A stretch of DNA of 64,000 bases from a virus: positions 1 through 64,000 of IMG/VR virus record IMGVR_UViG_3300007072_000008, one strand, 5' to 3'. The stretch's first letter is position 1; every line of letters starts with the position of its first letter. The translations under genes were made by a program, and so were the position numbers. The notes below the pieces were generated by a model. The model was not told the DNA's origin and made no database searches. It worked only from the letters and a program-made list of their open reading frames with translations. Positions 24,159 through 31,771 of the stretch are shown piece after piece.

Positions 24159-24914
24159 ATGATTATAGTCAAAACAAAAAACACTTTTAGTATCAAGTTA
24201 ACCAAAAAAGAATGGTTTAAAATCGGTCAGACAGCGGGTTGGATAAAAACAGCTAAGAACCCATGCTGGAAGGGGTATAAACAGATAGGGATTAAAAATA
24301 ATGGGAAAAAGAAAGTTCCTAATTGCGTTCCTAGTAAAAAAGCGCAATTCTCAGGAACAGTTCCAGTAGATCAACTGGTAAACAGTTGGAATCAGCTTTC
24401 TTCTCAATTGGGAGTAGTAAATATTACTGGCTCAAATGTAAACTATTCTGTTAATTTAAAAGGAAAAAGTATTAGTATCCGTCCTCTGTTAGATAAGGTG
24501 ATTAACTTGATAAAACCTAAATTAACAGAAAATGGCGTTAAAGAAATAGATACGTCGCCTCTTCCCGCAGGAATACAGGGGTTAGCAGTTAGTAGTGAGC
24601 CAGGTAAAATTAGAGTGGATATAGAAAAGATATGTAAACAGTTTTTTGACCACTCACAAGCTCCAATCATACAAAATGATGGAACAGAGGTAGATCCTGA
24701 CATGGAAAAACAGCTTACTAACGCTATAGCACATGAATTATTAGCTACCATCGCTCATGAAAGTGCTCACTCAAGAGACTATAGCAATGAATTTCAGAAA
24801 TATGTCAATGATCCACAAAAGATGAGATTCCCAAGGTTTGATAAGGTCCAAGAAGCCCCTGGAGGGCAATTTGAAAACCAAATAAGAAATCAATATAAGT
24901 CGCAACAATTTTAA
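24159..24914 (+). CDS. Putative HEXXH metalloprotease with CWKGY motif
   Basis: 251 residues. The N-terminus I-K-L-T-K-K-E-W-F-K-I-G matches the next gene's N-terminus. Residues about 34-60 hold N-P-C-W-K-G-Y-K-Q-I-G and K-K-V-P-N-C-V-P, a short segment I recall from various phage head-associated proteins. Near residue 205, I-A-H-E-S-A-H-S-R-D-Y provides an H-E-x-x-H zinc-binding motif preceded by a long helix. It is therefore a candidate zinc metallopeptidase, perhaps virion-associated; both the catalysis and the location are inferred. Confidence 0.65.
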   Translation: MIIVKTKNTFSIKLTKKEWFKIGQTAGWIKTAKNPCWKGYKQIGIKNNGKKKVPNCVPSKKAQFSGTVPVDQLVNSWNQLSSQLGVVNITGSNVNYSVNLKGKSISIRPLLDKVINLIKPKLTENGVKEIDTSPLPAGIQGLAVSSEPGKIRVDIEKICKQFFDHSQAPIIQNDGTEVDPDMEKQLTNAIAHELLATIAHESAHSRDYSNEFQKYVNDPQKMRFPRFDKVQEAPGGQFENQIRNQYKSQQF

Positions 24915-24992
24915 TAAAAATATAAAGGGAAAAAACTTATTCAGACGAAATACTTATATGTCGTAGAGTAAAATCATACAAATGGAGATCAT

Positions 24993-25379
24993 ATGAAAAT
25001 AGTTAAGAAATCAAATGGGAAAAAAGCTCTTAGAATGACACGCAAAGAATGGGTAAGAATCGGACGGCAATTAGGTGCTATGGGAGAAGACTTAAATACC
25101 GTTACTACTCCCAAAACTGATACAGTGAGTACTTCAGTAAACACAGATCTAAAATCGCTTGTCAATAAGTTTCGTGATCTGTTAGCAGAACTTGAAGCTG
25201 CTGTGAATGAAAAAGATGTAGGCAATGACAATGACGCATTGGATGATGATGCATTGGACGATGATGCATTGGACGATGATGCATTGGACGATGATGCATT
25301 GGACGATGATGCATTGGACAATGATGCATTGGACGATGATGCGGGTAGTGAAGATGAAGATCTTTTGCCGCCATCCTAA
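24993..25379 (+). CDS. Small protein with KEW..IG N-terminus and acidic DDALD repeats
   Basis: 128 residues. The N-terminus (M-T-R-K-E-W-V-R-I-G) parallels that of the 24159 protein. A helical segment (about 50-75) follows, then about eight copies of D-D-D-A-L encoded by a 15-bp tandem DNA repeat. The C-terminus is acidic. Probably a tagged acidic tail or adaptor protein; function unknown. It is followed by a strong hairpin terminator. Confidence 0.65.
   Translation: MKIVKKSNGKKALRMTRKEWVRIGRQLGAMGEDLNTVTTPKTDTVSTSVNTDLKSLVNKFRDLLAELEAAVNEKDVGNDNDALDDDALDDDALDDDALDDDALDDDALDNDALDDDAGSEDEDLLPPS
25233..25341 (+). repeat. 15-bp tandem repeat
   Basis: About seven to eight copies of a GATGATGCATTGGAC unit inside the 24993 gene, nearly identical. 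Encodes the Asp-Asp-Ala-Leu-Asp tract. Confidence 0.9.
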
Positions 25380-25396
25380 ACATAATTTATATATCA

Positions 25397-25443
25397 TAAA
25401 ATAAGGTCTAGTCGCTTACAGTAAGCGACTAGACCTTATTTTA
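25397..25443. terminator. Perfect bidirectional hairpin terminator
   Basis: A 47-base perfect palindrome (core AAGGTCTAGTCGCTTA, loop CAG) ends in T-rich and A-rich tails on both sides. It lies between the convergent genes at 25379 and 25456, so it can terminate both. Confidence 0.85.
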
Positions 25444-25455
25444 CTACTGATGAGG

Positions 25456-25701
25456 TCATAATTGAATGTCTATTCCTATTATGTCTTCATTCTCAATAGA
25501 ACAGCAAATTTTACATAAAGACGAATGTTTTTCTAAAAATTCAAGACACCCCTCTACACCACTATATTGAGTTAAAAAATCATTTGCTTTTCTATACTGA
25601 ATAGCTCTATTTAGTTCAAAAGATAAAAATAATAACATTTCATACCTATGGTCTCCTTGTTTTTTCAAAAACTTCTCTAACTGCATATAACTGTGTTTCA
25701 T
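25456..25701 (-). CDS. Small helical hypothetical protein
   Basis: 81 residues from the ATG at 25701, preceded by a GAGGG site. Helical with four Cys near the C-terminus (C-K-I-C-C plus one upstream). No family recognised. Confidence 0.6.
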   Translation of the reverse strand: MKHSYMQLEKFLKKQGDHRYEMLLFLSFELNRAIQYRKANDFLTQYSGVEGCLEFLEKHSSLCKICCSIENEDIIGIDIQL

Positions 25702-25770
25702 ACTCAAATCCCTCGTTTGACGCGGCGGCGGCAATTGTTAAAGACTTGCAAGTGTCAATTTTCCTAGGTT

Positions 25771-25935
25771 CTACTTTGATTCATTGATATTGCTACAGTT
25801 GTTATAATTTAACATTACACTTATAACTTTAGAAGGAATGCTGATTAACCATACTGCTAAGCTAAAAATTGCTACTATAAATATAAATATTAGTATTCCC
25901 ACAAAAGTTAACCAATTATATATTTCATATTTCAT
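25771..25935 (-). CDS. Small membrane protein
   Basis: 54 residues. M-K-Y-E-I-Y-N-W is followed by one long hydrophobic membrane helix and a short polar tail. Too short for many gene finders. No strong ribosome site, so expression is uncertain. Confidence 0.45.
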   Translation of the reverse strand: MKYEIYNWLTFVGILIFIFIVAIFSLAVWLISIPSKVISVMLNYNNCSNINESK

Positions 25936-26036
25936 GTTGTGTTCACAATATGAAGTCTTGTGTGGGTGGAGTGTAGCACAAAAAAAAACACAATTTCTTG
26001 TGCCCTTTTAATGACTATGTGGGAGGAGGTTTTTTT

Positions 26037-26774
26037 TTACCGCGAACTTAATACTTTTAGCATAGTGCGGTTGTGAAAACCAATTGACTTCTTTGGCTTA
26101 AAAAAACTTTCCTGAAAACGTGTTAATTGATCTTTTCCAGTATTGTTAAGCCAGTTTTGAAAAAGATCTTTGTCCTTTATAGTGTTTTCAGAATTAATAT
26201 CATTAACTCCTTGCCATGATAGTAAGGCGTCATCTGGTATTGTGAAACGGAACCATCGTAAGACCTCACTAAGATGAGAAAGGACTTCATCTGCTTTATA
26301 ATTATGTCCTATAACAATAATGCCTGCTTTCTTGCCTTCGTAGGGGGGGGGTTCTCCAAAAACCGTGCTAAGGTTATCAATAACATTCAAACGCTCTATA
26401 ATGCGTTGTAGCACGGCTGAATGGCTAAACCATCGCACAGGTGTGGCGAAAATAACTATATCAGAATGTTTAATACCATCATATATTAATGGCATTTCGT
26501 CTTTACCGCCATATTTTTCTGGTTCTTTTATAGAATTATAATGTGCCCAACACCGGTAAGGTCCGGCATCTTTGCTGCCACATTTTTTCCCATCCTCAGA
26601 ATAACATCCTTGATTTTCGACGATATGCAGTTTGTTAGCTTCAATTAAATTTATACTATGTCCATTATTTTTGAATTGTTCTAGTATCTTTTCTAAAATC
26701 AGTAAAGATTTCGACGGAGAATCTGTTCCCGAGGGGGTCCAATGGTTAGATGTTGCAATTCCTAATATTTTCAT
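26037..26774 (-). CDS. Flavodoxin-like NAD(P)H-dependent FMN reductase
   Basis: 245 residues. The N-terminus M-K-I-L-G-I-A-T-S-N and central D-I-V-I-F-A-T-P-V-R-W-F-S-H-S-A-V-L-Q-R match the flavodoxin-fold FMN reductases (usual P-V-Y-W-x-x-x-S-x-x-L-K). A Cys-rich insert (C-Y-S-E-D-G-K-K-C-G..., C-W) near residues 57-76 is unusual. The 3' end runs into a CGCGGTAAAAAAAAA motif containing the stop codon. Role in the phage unknown; redox supply is one guess. Confidence 0.75.
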   Translation of the reverse strand: MKILGIATSNHWTPSGTDSPSKSLLILEKILEQFKNNGHSINLIEANKLHIVENQGCYSEDGKKCGSKDAGPYRCWAHYNSIKEPEKYGGKDEMPLIYDGIKHSDIVIFATPVRWFSHSAVLQRIIERLNVIDNLSTVFGEPPPYEGKKAGIIVIGHNYKADEVLSHLSEVLRWFRFTIPDDALLSWQGVNDINSENTIKDKDLFQNWLNNTGKDQLTRFQESFFKPKKSIGFHNRTMLKVLSSR

Positions 26775-26794
26775 TATTAAAGCTTTATATATAA

Positions 26795-27787
26795 CTATGA
26801 ATTTAGTATTTTTCCGAGTTTAGTTAATAATTTTTTACTGTTACTAACAGAAAGAATTTTGACAGACTTTGGTAATACGTCATGCACAATAGAATTAACT
26901 TCTGTAGTTTGATTGACCGTTTTTTGCAATCTGTTTAATACATTGTTTAACGGTTCTTTTAGGGCATATACCGCAGTGACAATTTCAGATAAATCGCCAA
27001 AGCTCATTCCGTCTGTTTTCTTAACTAGTTCTTCAATTTCTGCTTCTGATGATAAACCTCTTGACAATAATTTGTTTTGAAAATAAATCTTACGACCTTC
27101 ATAAGGAGGATAGGGAACATGTATTTTTTTGTCAAAACGACCAGACCGCAATAGTCTAGGAGGAAAACGATCTAGATAATTTGTAGTTGCTAAATAAAGC
27201 ACCCCATCAACAGTGTCTTGCCCATCTAAGAGGTGTAATAGCTGCTGCTCATTCCACTTAATTAATTCATCAATATCTTCTAACATAGCTACAACCTGAC
27301 GAGTAGGTTCGATATTCCTTAATGCTTTAAGACCAGTTTTTAAAGCACCTACGTCACTTGCGTATATAACTATATCTCCTTTGTTGGTAATTAATTCAGA
27401 AACTTGATTTAATATACTTGTTTTACCACCACCAGGAGTCCCGTATAATAGAATCCCACGACTATATACTAAGCCTAATTTTTTGTAATCATTACGTAAT
27501 GACCAAAAACGATCAATTTCACTTAAAACCTCTTTCATAGGACCAGATTCGAATTTATATAATTCAGCAGTTTTTGGTTTAATACGTTCGAATTGAACGT
27601 TTCCTTCCATGTCTAAAAACACCTTATAAGCTGCTTGATTAATAGTAGGGGATAAAGATACGTCGCCTACTGGTCTAATTGTATTTTTATCTTTTAACCA
27701 TCGAAAATAAGTTTTTTCTAAGGGTTCGTCAGAATTAGGGTGTTTTGAAGTTTCGGTTAATATCTGTTGAGCATTAATATGTTTCAT
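26795..27787 (-). CDS. AAA+ ATPase
   Basis: 330 residues. Walker A Y-G-T-P-G-G-G-K-T-S near 113-122, Walker B V-V-A-M-L-E-D-I-D-E-L near 165-175, sensor L-A-T-T-N-Y and arginine finger R-S-G-R-F-D. This is a classical FtsH/Bcs1/ClpX-adapter-type AAA module with a small N-terminal region and no protease domain. AAA+ proteins unfold or remodel partner proteins. Upstream of the flavodoxin-like gene in the same direction. Confidence 0.9.
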   Translation of the reverse strand: MKHINAQQILTETSKHPNSDEPLEKTYFRWLKDKNTIRPVGDVSLSPTINQAAYKVFLDMEGNVQFERIKPKTAELYKFESGPMKEVLSEIDRFWSLRNDYKKLGLVYSRGILLYGTPGGGKTSILNQVSELITNKGDIVIYASDVGALKTGLKALRNIEPTRQVVAMLEDIDELIKWNEQQLLHLLDGQDTVDGVLYLATTNYLDRFPPRLLRSGRFDKKIHVPYPPYEGRKIYFQNKLLSRGLSSEAEIEELVKKTDGMSFGDLSEIVTAVYALKEPLNNVLNRLQKTVNQTTEVNSIVHDVLPKSVKILSVSNSKKLLTKLGKILNS

Positions 27788-27966
27788 ACATGTCCTTATA
27801 AAAGATATGTTTATATATTAAAGAAATAGTAAAATCCCTTTCTTTTTATTAATGAAGCATAGATTAATAATTAACAAAAATTAATTAACAAAGGAAAACT
27901 ACTAAGAGAAAATAAATTACCATTATTTAACGACCAAATAGTTTAATAAATATAGGAGAAATAAAT

Positions 27967-28289
27967 ATGGCTCTTATTAATATTACAAATACACCTACAA
28001 CACCTGCAGAAAAAATAAAAGCTCATAATGAACAAGTTCTAAAATCAGCTTATGCGATAATTAAACATGCTTTTAATATAATAAAACGTAATGTTTGGCA
28101 AAATAAAGACCTAACACCACAGCAAGTATTTGATTTATATGGAACCGATGCAGCAGTCCTTTGTGTGCTATATCTGATAAGGCCAAAGAGATTTTAGCTT
28201 TGGTGGGAGAAGACGTGGGACCGGTGTGCCCTGCTGATAAAACACTTACTATAAATCCAGATGGGACGGTTACAGTGGGAAATGCTTAA
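27967..28289 (+). pseudogene. Small conserved protein gene with a frameshift
   Basis: The ATG at 27967 has a good AGGAG site. The frame reads M-A-L-I-N-I-T-N-T to G-T-D-A-A-V-L-C-V-L-Y and then drifts. A -1 shift at about 28171-28174 restores S-D-K-A-K-E-I-L-A-L-V-G-E-D-V-G-P-V and D-K-T-L-T-I-N-P-D-G-T-V-T-V-G-N-A, ending at 28289. The full product would be about 107 residues. The mobile cassette begins only 20 bases after its end. Confidence 0.65.
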
Positions 28290-28308
28290 GGGTTGCGGAA
28301 CTGTTCTC

Positions 28309-28326
28309 TAAAACCTACGGAAATCT
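28309..28326 (+). repeat. Left terminal inverted repeat
   Basis: 18 bases, perfect inverse of 30983-31000. Confidence 0.85.
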
Positions 28327-28425
28327 CGGATAACCTACGAGATGTAAAAGGAGATAAGGCAAACCTTTCAGATACTACTGGAACGCCGAGTGTGAATTGT
28401 TTATAATTAAAAAAGAGAAGGACGA

Positions 28426-29364
28426 ATGGGTGGTAGTAATATGTCTTTTTTTAGATACCCAGGTGGTAAATCTAAACTTCGTGATGAGATTGCAAAGTGT
28501 TTGTTTGAACAAGCCGATCATAATGGTTTGCAATACCGTGAGCCGTTCTTTGGTGGTGGCAGCATTGGTCTGAAACTACTTCAAGATAATCCAGATATTA
28601 AGAACATTTGGATCAATGACAAAGACATAGGCATTGCGTGCCTGTGGACATCTGTAATTAGATACATTGATGATTTCAAAGACCGTGTTAATGATTTCAA
28701 GCCGTCAGTAAAAGCATTCCACGAACTAAAAACGGAATTGCAATCGCTGACAGTGATACCAAAGCAAAAAAGCAAGATCGTTGAGATTGGCTTTAAGAAA
28801 TTAGCGATACATCAGATTTCGTATTCAGGGCTTGGAACTAAATCTGGTGGCCCGCTCGGTGGAGAGAACCAAAAGTCCAAATACAAAATCGACTGTCGCT
28901 GGTCGCCAAAATATATCTGCAAAAAGGTGGATTATCTTCATGCCCAATTTGCTGGCATTTCGGTTCAAGATGAGGCTTGCACTAATTTGGATTTCGGTGA
29001 TTTAATCACTGCGAACACCCACGACAGTCTGATTTATTTAGACCCACCTTATTTTGTTAAAGGCAATGACCTTTATCAGCACGGGTTTACCGAAGCGGAT
29101 CACCGCCGACTTGCCGATCTATTGAGAAAGTGCAAACACTCTTGGGTGTTGTCGTATGATGATTGCCCAGAGATACGTGAATTGTATGTTTGGGCTGATT
29201 TCCATTCGCTTAATGTGAAATACAGCATTACCGCCAACAAAGATGACGAAACAGGGGAGAGAACTTCAAGAACGAAGCCAGAGTTGTTGATTTACCCCAA
29301 GAAGAAGGAACTTAATGATGTTAGAGATGCAGCAATACACACCGTCGCAGGTTCAACCAGTTAA
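28426..29364 (+). CDS. DNA adenine N6-methyltransferase (D12/Dam class)
   Basis: 312 residues. F-F-R-Y-P-G-G-K-S-K at residues about 8-17 (SAM-binding motif I), P-F-F-G-G-G-S-I-G near 40, and catalytic D-P-P-Y near 206 (I-Y-L-D-P-P-Y-F) define the Dam/D12 family. It methylates adenine in a short target, probably protecting DNA from a nuclease. Start at 28426 preceded by AGAAGGAC; an in-frame ATG at 28441 is an alternative. It overlaps the next gene by 50 bases, suggesting a methyltransferase-nuclease pair. Confidence 0.92.
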   Translation: MGGSNMSFFRYPGGKSKLRDEIAKCLFEQADHNGLQYREPFFGGGSIGLKLLQDNPDIKNIWINDKDIGIACLWTSVIRYIDDFKDRVNDFKPSVKAFHELKTELQSLTVIPKQKSKIVEIGFKKLAIHQISYSGLGTKSGGPLGGENQKSKYKIDCRWSPKYICKKVDYLHAQFAGISVQDEACTNLDFGDLITANTHDSLIYLDPPYFVKGNDLYQHGFTEADHRRLADLLRKCKHSWVLSYDDCPEIRELYVWADFHSLNVKYSITANKDDETGERTSRTKPELLIYPKKKELNDVRDAAIHTVAGSTS

Positions 29365-29956
29365 GAAGACCATAGTTAATGGTGACAAAGAAGTAGAAGT
29401 GTTTGAAGTTGTAGTTGAGGGCGAAGAATATGAGAAATGTGAAGCCCAATCGACTAATATGTGGGCTAACTCAAAAACTGGCGAGTGGGGCAGTGGATTG
29501 ATGAACAATAAAGATGATCCACGAAAGACAGAAAGAACAGGCAATTTGGGAGAAATGGCATTTGCTAAAGTATTCAACCTGCCTGTGGATTTCTCTTATA
29601 AACGTGGTGGCGACGATCAGGACTTTATGCTTTTTGGTAAGCACTCGCTGAATATCAAAAATGCTGCTCGCAATTATGGGCAAGCACTTGTTAAAGCCGT
29701 CACCGATACAGGTTATCCAGTGCCTCCGAAAAACGACATTTATGTGTTTTCATACATTGCATCCGAAGATCGGGAAAACAAGCGAGCCACTGTAATGCTG
29801 GTTGGGTATGAGGTCAAAGATGCTATTGTTGCTCGTGAGAAAGTTCCAGCAATTAAGGGAAAGCATTTGAACTATGCAATCCCTTATAATGAATTGAAGC
29901 CAATCAGTCGTCTTTTTGAGGCATATCAGAAACACCAAACAAAGAAAGCAGCATGA
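29315..29956 (+). CDS. Putative PD-(D/E)XK nuclease paired with methyltransferase
   Basis: 213 residues. The central part reads G-N-L-G-E-M-A-F-A-K-V-F-N-L then R-G-G-D-D-Q-D-F-M-L-F and L-N-I-K-N-A-A. This order (E ... D ... x-x-K) resembles the restriction-nuclease PD-(D/E)XK core, with Asn replacing the usual second acidic residue before I-K. The AAGGAA ribosome site and overlap with the methyltransferase suggest a restriction-modification-like unit. The nuclease call is inference; it could be inactive. Confidence 0.55.
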   Translation: MMLEMQQYTPSQVQPVKKTIVNGDKEVEVFEVVVEGEEYEKCEAQSTNMWANSKTGEWGSGLMNNKDDPRKTERTGNLGEMAFAKVFNLPVDFSYKRGGDDQDFMLFGKHSLNIKNAARNYGQALVKAVTDTGYPVPPKNDIYVFSYIASEDRENKRATVMLVGYEVKDAIVAREKVPAIKGKHLNYAIPYNELKPISRLFEAYQKHQTKKAA

Positions 29957-30087
29957 CATTCGGAGAGTTCAAAGACCAGTTAGCCAGTTTTCCAGATGAT
30001 TGGGAAATCACTTTTGCTGGTGGGATGATTGTTTGTCGTCTCAAGCAACGAGATGTAAAGATGGTAAACGTAGAATTTGATGCTTAA
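29953..30087 (+). CDS. Small ORF in cassette
   Basis: 44 residues (M-T-F-G-E-F-K-D-Q-L-A-S-F-P-D-D-W-E). It overlaps the nuclease-like gene stop by four bases (ATGA) and the next ORF start by eight. A short conserved-looking segment D-D-W-E-I-T-F is typical of small phage or mobile-element proteins. Function unknown. Confidence 0.5.
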   Translation: MTFGEFKDQLASFPDDWEITFAGGMIVCRLKQRDVKMVNVEFDA

Positions 30088-30310
30088 ACATCATCCTAAC
30101 GGTGGTAGTTTGTGTCTGCCGATTGGGGAAGTAATTGGTGATAAAATAGAATGGGACGTAGTGCTATTCAAATACAGCGATAATGGCAATCAAATTAAAC
30201 AGGAGATCGAACGTAATCAGAAGCAAATCGAGTCAATGATAGAGATAGCCAACAAGCAGGTATCCCAGATACGGTCGAAGAGATATAAATTTCATCACAT
30301 AATGCCATAG
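30080..30310 (+). CDS. Small hypothetical protein in cassette
   Basis: 76 residues from the ATG at 30080. Beta-like N-terminus, then a charged helix (I-K-Q-E-I-E-R-N-Q-K-Q-I-E-S-M-I-E-I). Overlaps the preceding small ORF. Function unknown. Confidence 0.5.
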   Translation: MLKHHPNGGSLCLPIGEVIGDKIEWDVVLFKYSDNGNQIKQEIERNQKQIESMIEIANKQVSQIRSKRYKFHHIMP

Positions 30311-30606
30311 TGAAAAAGGGGAAAAAGCAACGGGCTGAAATCATCATTCAGAACGTGCATAATCAATACGTGGAAATGCTAATCCAAATCAACAACAATG
30401 TAAGTGAAGACGTGAATAATGTAATTTAATCAGCATAACAACAATCTTGGTGGAGATGTTAATAATGCCGTTGCATAACGGGGCAATGTGACACAGACGC
30501 TTGTGACTGGAAACAGGGTTGCTGTCGATCAACCCAAGGATAACTTCCTGACCATTTTGTGGAAGAAGGCAAAACAGCTTTTCAAGTGGCTGTTTGGGAT
30601 GAAATG
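30310..30606 (+). pseudogene. Degenerate gene fragments in cassette
   Basis: A GTG ORF of 39 codons (30310-30429) is followed by sequence reading H-N-N-N-L-G-G-D-V-N-N-A-V-A, a stop, then R-G-N-V-T-Q-T-L-V-T-G-N-R-V and a basic tail F-K-W-L-F-G-M-K ending in TGA. The continuity across the in-frame stop suggests one decayed gene. Origin unknown. Confidence 0.45.
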
Positions 30607-30927
30607 ACCCCAGAAGAAAAGAAACAAACTCTCATTGCAAGCGGTTGGGAACCAGTCATGGAAGGCAATCATCAACTTTGGCTCGACCCAGAAGACGAGA
30701 CAAGGGACGATCCAACTACATTCGTTGGATTGAATAATTTGGCTGCGATAACTTCCGACCAACATAACTCAATATTGGTCAATGGTCGCATCCTCAAGAG
30801 CATCAATCAGTGGTATAATAAACATCCGAGCAAAACCAACTCTCGCAAGCGACATTTTCGCTTGGAGAACTACTTTCACCACGTTTTCAAGATGATTGTC
30901 AAAAACTGTATCAGGCACGGACGGTGA
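30604..30927 (+). pseudogene. Truncated, chimeric TnpB (IS200/IS605-type) remnant
   Basis: About 107 residues. The first about 35 (E-K-K-Q-T-L-I-A-S-G-W-E-P-V, H-Q-L-W-L-D-P) resemble a small phage or mobile protein. From there the sequence is TnpB-like: G-L-N-N-L-A-A-I-T-S (RuvC-I region), L-V-N-G-R-I-L-K-S-I-N-Q-W-Y-N-K and a basic helix ending K-N-C-I-R-H-G. The usual catalytic Asp before G-x-N-N-L is missing, and RuvC-II, zinc finger and RuvC-III are absent, so it is inactive. Confidence 0.7.
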
Positions 30928-30982
30928 AGGTCAGACGATTGATGGCTCAAACTCTAAAAAGTAAGGAAATCTTGTCAATCAT

Positions 30983-31000
30983 AGATTTCCGTAGGTTTTA
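30983..31000 (-). repeat. Right terminal inverted repeat
   Basis: Perfect inverse of 28309-28326. Its inner half also pairs with 30965-30972 to make a local hairpin. Confidence 0.85.
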
Positions 31001-31116
31001 AGGAACGGTATAAATAGATTGGAGCAATAAACACGGATATAGAAACTTCGGGTAATTAGGATGATTCTGCTACTCTAATCTCTCCTGCTTTTACTGAGGA
31101 ATTTGATACCACAGAG
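31001..31116. other. Spacer right of cassette with possible coding remnant
   Basis: One plus-strand frame reads D-D-S-A-T-L-I-S-P-A-F-T-E-E-F-D-T-T-E-S-H-T just after a stop. It looks like the tail of a former gene, possibly one disrupted when the cassette arrived. No start or continuation upstream. Confidence 0.3.
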
Positions 31117-31515
31117 TCACATACTATAATTTACCCACAAAATAATATCGCATTCAAAAAAGCATTTTTTCCTCTGTATTCCAATAACAGGCAAATAATT
31201 CTTATTTCCCTCTTGTTGTTTACGAGCTATGAAAGCTTCGGGTTCTTCTCCGGTTAGCAAAAAGTTATTCATTACTTCAGCCGCGATTGGTTGTATGTCT
31301 GACCCTAGTTCGACACTTTTATTAATTGTGATAGTCCAATCTATAGTCGGCAGATCTGATATGTATATATCTTTGACTTCAAAATCTTTTATAACAGGTC
31401 CATCTCCCAGTACAGATGAAGTAATTATTTCTTTCATAGAAGGATATTGATGTATGCATTTCTTTACTAAAGATAAAAAGTCAGCTAAAGGAATGCGGCA
31501 TAGATCAGCATCCAC
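31117..31515 (-). CDS. Hypothetical protein
   Basis: 132 residues, mixed alpha/beta, without recognised motifs (D-W-T-I-T-I-N-K-S-V-E-L). It immediately follows the 31516 gene with no spacing and is in the ATPase operon. Confidence 0.6.
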   Translation of the reverse strand: MDADLCRIPLADFLSLVKKCIHQYPSMKEIITSSVLGDGPVIKDFEVKDIYISDLPTIDWTITINKSVELGSDIQPIAAEVMNNFLLTGEEPEAFIARKQQEGNKNYLPVIGIQRKKCFFECDIILWVNYSM

Positions 31516-31764
31516 CTACTCGTCTCCTAGTAATTGAACTATATTTTTGCCAAAGTGATTATTTGGAAAATCGAAACTAAATGTGGTATTTGCTTTTTTT
31601 GCAGAAGCATTGGCCATTACACCTCGATTAATTTTAAAATCGTAATCCAATAGGTGTGGAATGTTGTTATTGTTATTTGCCCATATGTCAATAGCAAAAT
31701 TAGCCAAAGCTTCAGCATGTTTTTCATTCAATAGGTTCAGTAGCTGTTTTGTTTTTTCGTTCAT
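31516..31764 (-). CDS. Small hypothetical protein
   Basis: 82 residues beginning M-N-E-K-T-K-Q-L-L-N-L-L-N-E-K-H-A-E-A-L. Helical first half and a polar second half. It lies between the SMC-like ATPase and the 31117 gene in one operon. No family recognised. Confidence 0.6.
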   Translation of the reverse strand: MNEKTKQLLNLLNEKHAEALANFAIDIWANNNNNIPHLLDYDFKINRGVMANASAKKANTTFSFDFPNNHFGKNIVQLLGDE

Positions 31765-31771
31765 AAATTCC

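Larger units (their letters stand above)
28309..31000. mobile_element. Cassette bounded by perfect 18-bp inverted repeats
   Basis: TAAAACCTACGGAAATCT at 28309-28326 is exactly inverted at 30983-31000. Between them lie an adenine methyltransferase, a PD-(D/E)XK-like protein, several small ORFs and a TnpB remnant, all on the plus strand and visibly less AT-rich than the phage. Both ends have extra local hairpins (ATCTCG/CGAGAT at the left, GGAAATCT/AGATTTCC at the right). No target-site duplication was found. No intact transposase is present, so it is either non-autonomous, moved in trans, or a decayed element. Confidence 0.7.

Noticed and set aside
24989-25383. Minus-strand ORFs rich in Ser/Asn or His-Met-Pro over the DDALD repeats
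   Set aside because: They are frame shadows of the 15-bp tandem repeat in the plus-strand gene, with no ribosome sites of their own.
28290-31000. Group I or group II intron or IStron at the cassette
   Set aside because: No convincing intron core or splice signals were found; the perfect terminal inverted repeats favour a DNA element. A covariance search would settle it.
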